DNA of 15,640 nt from contig JBKECP010000004.1 in the NCBI GenBank assembly GCA_047974765.1, positions 1 through 15,640 of the forward strand. Reading direction: 5' to 3'. Positions 1 through 6,019 of this stretch are shown piece by piece. A program made the translations under genes and the position numbers. This DNA is from JBKECP01 sp047974765 (GTDB taxonomy: Bacteria > Pseudomonadota > Gammaproteobacteria > Pseudomonadales > Halieaceae). The notes beneath the pieces are model-generated. The model saw nothing but the letters and a program-made list of their open reading frames with translations. It was not told the origin of the DNA and searched no databases. How positions within the stretch are numbered: the stretch's first letter is position 1; each line of letters opens with the position of its first letter.

Positions 1-20
1 ACTACGCCGCCCTTTTCTCG

Positions 21-339
21 GTCTTAATCCCCTTTTTATCGGGTCTGCTTTTCGGTCGACAAGCAACGTACAACGCATCTGCGAACCGGTCTTAATCCCC
101 TTTTTATCGGGTCTGCTTTTCGGTCAACTAAAAGGGCCCTTGATTACCTTGGCATAGAACGTCTTAATCCCCTTTTTATCGGGTCTGCTTTTCGGTCGGC
201 ACGTTTTTGCCGAGGAGATGTCCTCGAGCATGTCTTAATCCCCTTTTTATCGGGTCTGCTTTTCGGTCCGTCAACAACGCGTGCGATGCACGTACTTTTG
301 GTGTCTTAATCCCCTTTTTATCGGGTCTGCTTTTCGGTC
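21..339 (-). CRISPR. CRISPR array, type III-B, 5 repeats and 4 complete spacers, truncated at left edge
   Basis: Five identical 37-bp direct repeats lie at 21-57, 89-125, 161-197, 232-268 and 303-339. Four spacers of 31, 35, 34 and 34 nt lie at 58-88, 126-160, 198-231 and 269-302. Bases 1-20 are the end of a fifth spacer, so the array continues off the left edge. On the plus strand each repeat begins GTCTTAATCCCC and ends GCTTTTCGGTC. Read on the minus strand it ends GGGGATTAAGAC, giving an 8-nt 3' end ATTAAGAC that resembles the 5' crRNA tag left by Cas6 in type III systems. That, the AT-rich stretch between the array and cas2, and the minus-strand cas genes argue for minus-strand transcription with the newest spacer at 269-302. 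No repeat decay is visible. The internal stem in the repeat is weak (CCC with GGG). Confidence 0.97.
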
Positions 340-412
340 CGCACCCACTAATTTACAGTTTAATATCAACAAGATAAACACTGCCTTGACAAAAAAATCA
401 GCTCCTGAAAGT
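340..412 (-). promoter_or_regulatory. CRISPR leader
   Basis: This 73-bp AT-rich stretch lies between the stop codon of the array-proximal cas2 and the first repeat. It includes a run of seven T on the minus strand and no ORF. Its position is where a leader is expected for an array transcribed on the minus strand and for spacer insertion at 303-339. The heptamer CTGTAAA (minus strand) occurs twice with 60-bp spacing, at 412-418 (overlapping the cas2 stop) and 352-358. This could be an anchoring motif for the integration complex or chance. The functional leader may extend into the 3' end of cas2 because the gap is short. Confidence 0.7.
362..392 (-). promoter_or_regulatory. Possible array promoter inside the leader
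   Basis: On the minus strand a TTGTCA hexamer (392-387, 5 of 6 to TTGACA) is followed after 19 nt by GATATT (367-362, 4 of 6 to TATAAT). The spacing is longer than the preferred 17 nt, so this is a weak sigma-70-like candidate. Its position about 22 nt before the first repeat is right for an array promoter. The array may also be read by run-through from the cas operon. Confidence 0.3.
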
Positions 413-730
413 TTACAGCTCATAATAACCTTTACCCTCCTCGGCCTCTGCCAGCAGGAACACACCCGCTGGCCACCCTTGTTGGCCAGCGGTCAATATC
501 CGGGCTTTATATGGCAAAGTATAGAAGCGCACGTCATCTTCAAGCGGGTTGATCAGTTTTTCAATATCGGATATTACCGTTTTTAGCTCGCCAGTCGTGC
601 ATCGGGTCAGAAATACTGAATACTGAATGGGCACTGCGCACTTTTTCAGGTAGCGATGCACTTTGCCCAGGCGCCGGGGGCTGGCAATATCGTAGGCGAT
701 GATATGATCACAGGTACGGTTAAGCGGCAT
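413..730 (-). CDS. cas2: Cas2, second copy, array-proximal
   Basis: Cas2 is the small ferredoxin-fold partner that bridges Cas1 dimers in the spacer-integration complex. This 105-residue protein shows the family hallmarks: an early strand ending in YDIASPRRL with the conserved aspartate at D14, the QYSVFL strand at 36-41, and the EDDVRFYTL strand at 64-72. It is slightly long for the family because of an acidic C-terminal tail (about residues 92-105). The start ATG overlaps the stop of the upstream Cas1-like gene (TAATG), and GGAGAA lies 8 nt upstream, so the start is well supported and translation is probably coupled. It differs clearly in sequence from the other Cas2 of this locus (2449-2733), so it is not a recent duplicate. 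Pairing with the adjacent Cas1-like protein is an inference from gene order. Confidence 0.93.
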   Translation of the reverse strand: MPLNRTCDHIIAYDIASPRRLGKVHRYLKKCAVPIQYSVFLTRCTTGELKTVISDIEKLINPLEDDVRFYTLPYKARILTAGQQGWPAGVFLLAEAEEGKGYYEL

Positions 731-1515
731 TAGTAATTCTCCAGTATCCAGATTTCCAACCTGTGGATAAGCCGCTCTATCTGGTGATGAAAAAAACCGG
801 CCTGCCGGTGGCTCCAGCGCATCACCTCCCGACGATTGATGCCCTTGAATTGCGGAGTGCGCACCTGCTTTTCCCTGACGATGAGTAAAATGGGTTGCAG
901 TATACGGGTCATATCCCGAGCCAGGTCGACCGGCTCTGTCATCATCAGAATGTTATCGTCCCAGATACCCCAGTGATACAAATGCTGGCTTATCTGACCG
1001 TAAAGCTCCTGCCGTAGCCACTGCAACGCACGACCGAGCTGTTTCTGGCTAGCGGAGTCGGCCAGCCTTGAGAGACTCCACTGAGCAAGCCCTCGTAATT
1101 GCCTGGCATCACCGAACTCATAGCCCAGGCGCTGCGCTGCGTAACGCCGGGTCTGCTGTTCTACCGCCCAACACCATTGCTGGTAATGCTGTTGCCAGTT
1201 CAGGTTCGCCAATAGCCGCTCAATCAGGCTGGCCAGATTGCAATCTCCGTCACGGGAACCAACCAGGCGGCCACGGGTTTGCCCCTGGCTATTGAGAAAC
1301 TGGATGTGAATGCCCTGATCTGCACAGGCCAGCAGGGCATCTCCGCTCCAGTCCACAGGTCCGCTTACCTGTACCCGTTCAATCCGCCGCAGTGGGAATA
1401 TGCGCTCGGCGCAATTTTCCGCCTGCACATAGAGCGCGGGCGCTTTTAGCGTAATGCGCAAAGGTTTTTCTGCATGCAGATACAGGGGCTGACGATTCAC
1501 AGGCCACTCTGCCAT
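730..1515 (-). CDS. Degenerate Cas1-like protein (second Cas1, probably catalytically inactive)
   Basis: The 261-residue product keeps the Cas1 N-terminal beta-domain pattern: LYLHAEKPLRITL near residue 11, then FPLRRIERVQVSGPVDWS (40-57), then ALLACADQGIHIQFLNSQG (60-78), a typical Cas1 core. The C-terminal helical part lacks recognisable equivalents of the Cas1 metal ligands. There is no G-E-(A/G) helix motif, no IYH- or FLH-type histidine, and only a weak LARDMTRIL (198-206) where the D-x-x-E helix would lie. It is about 55 residues shorter than the neighbouring Cas1. Known fact: Cas1 needs a Glu-His-Asp set for integrase activity. Inference: this is a structural or regulatory paralogue. 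It overlaps the end of cas1 by 19 nt. A GTG at 1500 would give a tighter GTGA overlap and a protein 5 residues shorter; neither start has a clear ribosome binding site. Confidence 0.8.
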   Translation of the reverse strand: MAEWPVNRQPLYLHAEKPLRITLKAPALYVQAENCAERIFPLRRIERVQVSGPVDWSGDALLACADQGIHIQFLNSQGQTRGRLVGSRDGDCNLASLIERLLANLNWQQHYQQWCWAVEQQTRRYAAQRLGYEFGDARQLRGLAQWSLSRLADSASQKQLGRALQWLRQELYGQISQHLYHWGIWDDNILMMTEPVDLARDMTRILQPILLIVREKQVRTPQFKGINRREVMRWSHRQAGFFHHQIERLIHRLEIWILENY

Positions 1516-2444
1516 GCACGCGCCAGGCGCAGTAAAATACGCCGCAGCCTGGGGCGCAGTTTCTGCATCAGGTGTTCATGTTGCGGATAAAACAGGGCGC
1601 GCCCTTCCTTGCTCAACAGACAGGCTTCACCCTCCTGGCTGAAATGATGCTCACGCAATACACGATCTGCCAGCAATCGCCAGACCAGTCGATCAACAAG
1701 GTGCCGGTAAAGTTCCTGTATATCACAAACCAGTGATGCGCGGCCGTGGGCCGGATCGTGATAGATACCCAGCCAGGGATCCAGCCCCACCGAACACAAC
1801 ACCTGCATCACTTCGCCATGCAGTAGGGTATAACCCAGTGACAAAAGTACGTTTACCGGGTCTTTCGGAGGCCTGCGGTTGCGGCCCTTAAATTCAAGTG
1901 ATGCCGGCAAAATGCTGGCATAAGCTTCAAAATAATGCCGGGCGGCTGCACCTTCGATACCGCGCAGGCTATCGCGGTTATCCATAGGCTCATCACGCAA
2001 CTTGTCATACAGAACAGCTATGCGTTTTATACCCCGGGTCAGCGGCAAACGCTGATCAGGACGCAAAGACAAGGCACGCTGTAACAGGCGTTGCTGACGC
2101 AGCAGTTTGTGCGCCATCAGGCGCTGTGCCCAGACAATGCGTGCATTTTCGTCGAGATAACACTGGTACTGCCCGATACGTCGCTCGACATCCAGCGTGC
2201 CGGCACCGCCCAGATGAGCCGCCAGCCGCCCTTTGCGGCCGCCAAACAGGGTAACACCAATACCCTGTTCTGCCATGCTGGCCAGCACGCTGGTTTTAAC
2301 ACTGACGCTACTGTTGCACACTACACGCCCAATAAGAGCCAGCGGAATACTGCGCTGAAATTCACCATCCAAATGGAGTGTAAGCGCCTTGTTCTGCAGA
2401 CCAATGCTCAGTCCCCGTCGATCCAGATAGAGTGTTGATGCCAT
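1497..2444 (-). CDS. cas1: Cas1 integrase, catalytic residues present
   Basis: Cas1 is the metal-dependent integrase that inserts new spacers at the leader end of the array, acting with Cas2. The 315-residue protein opens with STLYLDRRG and shows VSVKTSVLASMAEQGIGVTL in the N-terminal domain (about 47-66). The helical domain carries the expected catalytic set: E164 in RGIEGAAARHYFEAY, H229 in DPWLGIYHDPAHG, and D241/E244 in SLVCDIQELYRHLVDRL. Length is normal for the family. The ATG lies 4 nt after the stop of the preceding cas2 and downstream genes overlap, so the four adaptation genes are one transcription unit. No reverse transcriptase domain is fused, in contrast to some type III-B Cas1 proteins. 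Confidence 0.96.
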   Translation of the reverse strand: MASTLYLDRRGLSIGLQNKALTLHLDGEFQRSIPLALIGRVVCNSSVSVKTSVLASMAEQGIGVTLFGGRKGRLAAHLGGAGTLDVERRIGQYQCYLDENARIVWAQRLMAHKLLRQQRLLQRALSLRPDQRLPLTRGIKRIAVLYDKLRDEPMDNRDSLRGIEGAAARHYFEAYASILPASLEFKGRNRRPPKDPVNVLLSLGYTLLHGEVMQVLCSVGLDPWLGIYHDPAHGRASLVCDIQELYRHLVDRLVWRLLADRVLREHHFSQEGEACLLSKEGRALFYPQHEHLMQKLRPRLRRILLRLARAWQSGL

Positions 2445-2448
2445 GTTG

Positions 2449-2733
2449 TCAACCTACATAAAAGATATCATCAGCCCGGGCCGCAACGCCCCGGCCAAGT
2501 GCATGACTCGCGCAGCGGGAATCCAGCCTGACCAGTGCGAAACGATCTTCCTGCGGGTCGATAACTGCCGATATTTTCGCCAGCATTTCTTCCGCTTCAC
2601 CCGCTCGCAGCGGGCATTCAAACACCGATTTCTGATGGCCCAACGCGTAGTCACGTAAAATTTGCAGGCCCCTGCGCAGGCGCGCGGGGTTGCGGATGTC
2701 ATAAGCTGCAAGAAAGAGCGTTTCCTGTTTCAT
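2449..2733 (-). CDS. cas2: Cas2, first copy
   Basis: This 94-residue Cas2 has the conserved aspartate D12 in AAYDIRNPARLRRG, the QKSVFECPL strand (35-42) and the EDRFALVRLD strand (62-71). Size is normal. It precedes cas1 by 4 nt and is presumably its partner in the integration complex. The region ahead of its ATG holds only a weak CAGG ribosome binding site. The 98-bp gap from the preceding gene contains inverted repeats and could carry a separate promoter for the adaptation genes. It differs in most positions from the second Cas2 at 413-730, which keeps the same secondary-structure landmarks. Confidence 0.94.
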   Translation of the reverse strand: MKQETLFLAAYDIRNPARLRRGLQILRDYALGHQKSVFECPLRAGEAEEMLAKISAVIDPQEDRFALVRLDSRCASHALGRGVAARADDIFYVG

Positions 2734-2735
2734 GC

Positions 2736-2786
2736 CTGACAGAGTAAGGCCGATGAGTACAGCTTGTCAGAAGGCGCAAGCTTGCG
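2736..2786. promoter_or_regulatory. Inverted repeats ahead of the adaptation genes
   Basis: Within the 98-bp gap between the membrane-protein gene and cas2 there are two symmetric elements. CTGACA at 2736-2741 and TGTCAG at 2765-2770 form a 6-bp inverted repeat. CGCAAGCTTGCG at 2775-2786 is a perfect 12-bp palindrome. Neither is followed by a T run, so they are not convincing terminators. They may be operator sites for the adaptation block. The CTGACAG half-site also occurs in the stronger inverted repeat upstream of cas6 (14858-14880). Confidence 0.3.
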
Positions 2787-2831
2787 GTGTTTTCAGAATA
2801 GTAGCTTCATCATCAGATGGGCCGTCCCAAG

Positions 2832-3203
2832 TTACTGCGTAGGACCTGCAAATTTATTAAATTCTTCGATATTGTTGACCTCAATAATTAATTCATCTGA
2901 TTTGGCATTTTGCACATTGTTTAGCCGCTTGTAGAACTCGAGCTGGCCCAAAAACGGGATACTGAATTTGTCAGATGAGCTGACTGAGCGAAGGAGTCCA
3001 AATATTTCCGCGCGGGTACAGTGTATACGTTTGACAGTTGGGGCGATTACTGTGGTTGAATTTCCGTGCTGTATTATAATTTTAATATCTTGCTTTAATT
3101 TGCGCCCTTGCCACCAATTGAAGAGTGAAAACACAAGCGCAAAAGTTGCCGCCCAAATGGTAAACCTGTCTGCCCAGTCTGTAATCTGTAAAAATTGCTC
3201 CAT
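2832..3203 (-). CDS. Small single-pass membrane protein of unknown family, CRISPR-associated by position
   Basis: I do not recognise this 123-residue protein. Residues about 14-31 (FTIWAATFALVFSLFNWW) form one strongly hydrophobic segment with aromatic residues at its cytoplasmic side. It is followed by basic GRKLKQDIK, which by the positive-inside rule places the C-terminal 85 residues in the cytoplasm. The soluble part has alternating strand-like stretches (IKIIIQHG, STTVIAPTV, DELIIEV) and a helix RAEIFGLLRSV. No nuclease or CARF motif is visible. The gene is clearly more AT-rich than the cmr genes, hinting at separate acquisition. It lies 68 nt (mini-ORF start) or 110 nt (this ATG) after the CARF nuclease gene and 98 nt before cas2. 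The ATG follows directly on the TAA of an in-frame 13-codon mini-ORF and has no good ribosome binding site of its own. Confidence 0.72.
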   Translation of the reverse strand: MEQFLQITDWADRFTIWAATFALVFSLFNWWQGRKLKQDIKIIIQHGNSTTVIAPTVKRIHCTRAEIFGLLRSVSSSDKFSIPFLGQLEFYKRLNNVQNAKSDELIIEVNNIEEFNKFAGPTQ

Positions 3204-3245
3204 TTATATTTCTAACTTTTCTTTATCAATTGTGTATTCAGTCAT
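3204..3245 (-). CDS. 13-codon mini-ORF with its own ribosome binding site, abutting the membrane-protein gene
   Basis: On the minus strand GGGAG, ending 5 nt before an ATG at 3245-3243, precedes the ORF MTEYTIDKEKLEI, whose TAA stop (3206-3204) is immediately followed by the ATG of the membrane protein in the same frame. The ribosome binding site is better than that of the downstream gene. Either this is a coupled leader peptide, or the TAA is a mutation or sequencing error in a longer N-terminus. In that case the full protein would start here and have 137 residues. The sequence alone cannot decide. Confidence 0.4.
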   Translation of the reverse strand: MTEYTIDKEKLEI

Positions 3246-3313
3246 TGTGGCTCCCTATTTTTAAAAATCAAACAACTACCCTTTGCCTCTATACACGATA
3301 AAAATTTCCGACT

Positions 3314-4441
3314 TTAGCGGCCAACCCAGTGTTTAAGCCTTTCATCCAGTCGCGCCAGTTCTGCACCACAAACCAGCTCGATATTCAGCACTTTGGCCAG
3401 GCGTTTCTCACTGTCGCGCAGAGCGCGATAGCTGGCGAGCATACTGCGGGTACCAAGACCACCAATACGCCTGCTGATTTCTGCCAATTTGAACAGCGCT
3501 TCGTTGGCTTTGGGCGCCTGCGGTTTATCCATGCGTGCGGTTTTGCATTCGATAATAAAAAGGCGATTACGTGCCATAAACGCTATATCGAGCTCATTGC
3601 TCACACCGTCACCATCGGCCACCAGAAGGTTGCTTGAGCTATCACGTATGGAAAGCTCTTTCTTCTGACCGTTCAGCGCCTTGCTTACATGAGCTTCCAG
3701 CCAGCCACCCTTGACGAAATCACGATCGGCTTCGCTGGCAAAAATAATATTGTTTCCCTGAATTTTCAGAGCCTTTGCTTCCTCAAAATTGTGCAATAAT
3801 ACATCAAGACTGCGACTATCCCGCTGGTACTCATCCATCGTCACTTTAAGCAAGTTATGATTTTCCGCCTGTTGGGCCAGCCAGTTGAGTTGAGATAGAG
3901 GTTTTTCGAGGCTGTCAATTTGCAGGATAAGGGTTTCTGTCAACTGCTGTTGTTCTGGCGAAACCTGCAAGATTTTTGGTTTTTCAGGCAAATTAAAGCC
4001 GTAGCCCTGCAGATAATGAGGAAGACGAAGCTGTTCGGAAAGCGTATGCCCGTTCTTTGCACTTTCGTCCAGCCAGTTCACCTGATCGGTGTCTACATCA
4101 ACATAGAACATGCGCCACCCGGCAGCAGCCGCCACTTTTTGGGCGGCCAGCGACATAAGCTTGGTGCCACCGGTAATATTCAGTGCTACTTCTGCGCCAT
4201 CATGCGCTTCTGCGATTTGAAGCAATTTCGCCTCGGTACGACCATAATCGTGCTCATTGTCGAGCCGCCTCTGCTCAACCTTGATACCGGCTTCCTGCAT
4301 GACTTTTTGCAGGTTGTCCGCCTGCTTTAGCATTTTGGAGCTTACTACCAGCACGGCTTTTTCTGGCTTGAGCCTTGAGTCCAGGGCTGGCAACAGATTG
4401 GCTGCGGCCTGTGCCGAAACAAGGCAAATTTGTATTTTCAT
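3314..4441 (-). CDS. card1: CARF-domain cyclic-oligoadenylate-activated nuclease, Card1/Can2-like (DUF1887/VC1899 family)
   Basis: Card1/Can2 proteins bind cyclic tetra-adenylate through a CARF domain and then degrade nucleic acids (single-stranded DNA, RNA or nicked plasmid DNA in studied members) with a PD-(D/E)xK domain. Here the N-terminal CARF part begins MKIQICLVSAQAAANLLPAL and has the ligand-loop motif NITGGTKLMSLAAQ at 88-101. The C-terminal nuclease signature is GGWLE (E249), NELDIAF (D285) and IIECKT (E298, K300). Length (375) matches the family. AAGGAA lies 9 nt before the ATG. It follows csx16 by 19 nt, so effector and likely off-switch are co-expressed. The substrate preference cannot be read from the sequence. 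Confidence 0.92.
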   Translation of the reverse strand: MKIQICLVSAQAAANLLPALDSRLKPEKAVLVVSSKMLKQADNLQKVMQEAGIKVEQRRLDNEHDYGRTEAKLLQIAEAHDGAEVALNITGGTKLMSLAAQKVAAAAGWRMFYVDVDTDQVNWLDESAKNGHTLSEQLRLPHYLQGYGFNLPEKPKILQVSPEQQQLTETLILQIDSLEKPLSQLNWLAQQAENHNLLKVTMDEYQRDSRSLDVLLHNFEEAKALKIQGNNIIFASEADRDFVKGGWLEAHVSKALNGQKKELSIRDSSSNLLVADGDGVSNELDIAFMARNRLFIIECKTARMDKPQAPKANEALFKLAEISRRIGGLGTRSMLASYRALRDSEKRLAKVLNIELVCGAELARLDERLKHWVGR

Positions 4442-4460
4442 GGTGTTTTCCTTTATAGCG

Positions 4461-4775
4461 TTATCTTTGATGACACTTTTTTGATATTACTTTCCTGATA
4501 TCAAAAGCTTCAATTTTTGCCTCGTAACTATCGAGTTCGTCCACACTCAGCTCCCGGCCTCGGGCATGGGCAGGCAGTTGCAGAGATAAATTGAAATATT
4601 GTGCGTTGCGGGCGCAAACTTCGGCAGCAAGATTGACCGGCAGTGAGCCGATAAGCACATCACCGGCCTTGATCTGATCCAAATCCAGGTGCTCGACATG
4701 GCGATCAAAGGCTGGCCCCCGGCGCTTCATCCATTCGAGCGCGCCGGGATGGCGGGAGATAAAGTAGGTGGTCAT
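4461..4775 (-). CDS. csx16: Csx16 (VVA1548 family), putative ring nuclease
   Basis: The 104-residue product matches the remembered Csx16/VVA1548 pattern throughout: TYFISRHPGALEWMKRRG (3-20), an HLD motif (29-31), GDVLIGSLPVNLAAEVCARN (38-57), and LSLQLPAHARGRELS (63-77). The family occurs almost only in type III loci. It has been linked to breakdown of the cyclic tetra-adenylate second messenger (ring nuclease activity); I recall this but cannot cite it precisely. Position between the Cmr genes and a CARF nuclease fits a role in switching off the signal. There is no clear ribosome binding site. A 6-bp hairpin (4788-4802) ends 12 nt before the ATG, and a 3-codon ORF at 4783-4772 overlaps the start. 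Confidence 0.9.
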   Translation of the reverse strand: MTTYFISRHPGALEWMKRRGPAFDRHVEHLDLDQIKAGDVLIGSLPVNLAAEVCARNAQYFNLSLQLPAHARGRELSVDELDSYEAKIEAFDIRKVISKKCHQR

Positions 4776-4787
4776 ATGTTCATACCC

Positions 4788-4802
4788 GGCACTTATAGTG
4801 CC
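4788..4802 (-). promoter_or_regulatory. mRNA hairpin just upstream of csx16
   Basis: GGCACT-TAT-AGTGCC is a perfect 6-bp stem with a 3-nt loop in the 64-nt gap between cmr6 and csx16. It ends 12 nt before the csx16 ATG. No U-run follows, so it is not a standard terminator. It would occupy the ribosome-entry region and could lower or modulate csx16 translation, or mark an RNA processing point. Function is inferred only from position. Confidence 0.4.
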
Positions 4803-4839
4803 AGAGCAAACTGGTACTGGCTTGAATAAAATCCTGCGG

Positions 4840-6018
4840 TCATTGTTCCGACTCCGTTAATGATGTGATTTCAATCAGGTTGCCTTTTTCTTCTATCTCT
4901 GCATCAACGAATACAGCTTTCTTTTTCTTCAGGCGTTTTTTGGCAGCATCAGACAGGTGACTGAACAATTTGCCTTCGGCCTGCCTGCCATCCGGGCCGG
5001 CGATAGTAATAGTGCCTGCACCGGGATTGGTAGCGCTTACCCTGGCTTTTTCCCAGTGCATGCTGCCCGTTTTGATACCGGCGGCTTCCAGGTTTTGCTT
5101 GCACTTTGCTTCCTGCTGCTGGCTGATAGCGACTTTATCTATCATTTGCCCATAACCCACAGCCGTTTTGGCGCCAAAGCCGAGCCATTCGAAGGCGTGC
5201 TCGAAGGCGGCGCTGAGCAAATTCTTCCATTTTCCCTCAGCGGCCAGTTCCGGCGTGATCCGCTGCAAATGAGTCAGATTGCATTGCACATAAAAACAGA
5301 ACCCGGAACCGGGCGGTACGGTCAGGAAGCTGATCGGATTGGGCTGGCCCGAGTCATGGGGCGTGATGCTATCGCCCGCCTTGCGGTCGGTTTTCTGTTG
5401 GTAGTAGTGGCTCTGGTGCGGGGTCATGATCTCCACCAGCAGATTGTCGCCCTTGATCTGGGGGATCACATCCCAGAAGGTCAGTGCGCCGCGTAGATGT
5501 TGCGTGCCACCGTCGGGTGATTCCAGGCCGAACAGCGCATCGATTGCGGAAAATTCAATACGTTCTTTGCCGGCTTCCAGCATGAAGGTTTTTTCCTGGC
5601 TCCACCCCTGCCTTTCACCCCAGTCTCCGGAGGCCAGCTCGCGCGCAGCCTGCCGCAACACGCCCTTGATGCCGGAACCTGGCAGACAGGGCAGACCGTA
5701 GGGGTTCAGGAAGGCGAAGCCGTTTTCCAGCGGGTGTTCGTTGCCGAGGCCGGTGGTAAAGGGGGCTGTGGCGAGGGCTTCGATGCGCAATCTGCTGTCG
5801 TCAGAAGCGAGGCTATCGAATTCGCTTTGTTGCCTGTTGATTAGCGCTCGGAGTGTTTTGATATCGTTATCAAACAGATTTTTTACGCTGTTCAGCGGCT
5901 TGTCTTTGCTTTTGCTCCAGTTCTTTTCCCAGAGTCGCAAATACATGCCAAAACGCATGCCCGGAGAGGCATCCCTGAAGTCCTGGCCTAAATAGTCGGG
6001 TACGGCGGCAATCGGCAT
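4840..6018 (-). CDS. cmr6: Cmr6, type III-B RAMP subunit with a C-terminal extension
   Basis: Cmr6 caps the head of the Cmr complex next to the 3' end of the crRNA. RAMP landmarks are present: TGLGNEHPLENGFAFLNPYG (89-108), LPGSGIKGVLRQAA (112-125), and the glycine loop WLGFGAKTAVGYG (278-290). The core therefore ends near residue 290. About 100 more residues follow, with a predicted compact beta-rich part (ARVSATNPGAGTITIAGPDG, 325-344) and a lysine cluster KKRLKKKK (360-367). This tail may bind RNA. The ATG lies 1 nt after the cmr5 stop, with AAGGAA 7 nt upstream. Confidence 0.93.
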   Translation of the reverse strand: MPIAAVPDYLGQDFRDASPGMRFGMYLRLWEKNWSKSKDKPLNSVKNLFDNDIKTLRALINRQQSEFDSLASDDSRLRIEALATAPFTTGLGNEHPLENGFAFLNPYGLPCLPGSGIKGVLRQAARELASGDWGERQGWSQEKTFMLEAGKERIEFSAIDALFGLESPDGGTQHLRGALTFWDVIPQIKGDNLLVEIMTPHQSHYYQQKTDRKAGDSITPHDSGQPNPISFLTVPPGSGFCFYVQCNLTHLQRITPELAAEGKWKNLLSAAFEHAFEWLGFGAKTAVGYGQMIDKVAISQQQEAKCKQNLEAAGIKTGSMHWEKARVSATNPGAGTITIAGPDGRQAEGKLFSHLSDAAKKRLKKKKAVFVDAEIEEKGNLIEITSLTESEQ

Positions 6019-6019
6019 A

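Noticed and set aside
324..430. Possible terminator between cas2 and the array (T7 run near 391-397, minus strand)
   Set aside because: The sequence before the T run contains only direct AGCTG repeats and a 3-bp stem with mismatches, not a stable hairpin.
1147..1162. Ten-base match to the CRISPR repeat (CGGGTCTGCT) inside the Cas1-like gene
   Set aside because: A 10-nt match to some part of a 37-nt repeat is expected by chance in a window this long, the flanking bases diverge, and it lies in coding sequence.
1497..2444. Reverse transcriptase-Cas1 fusion, as in some type III-B loci
   Set aside because: Cas1 is of normal length, begins with its own N-terminal domain, and no RT motif (such as YADD) occurs in any adaptation gene.
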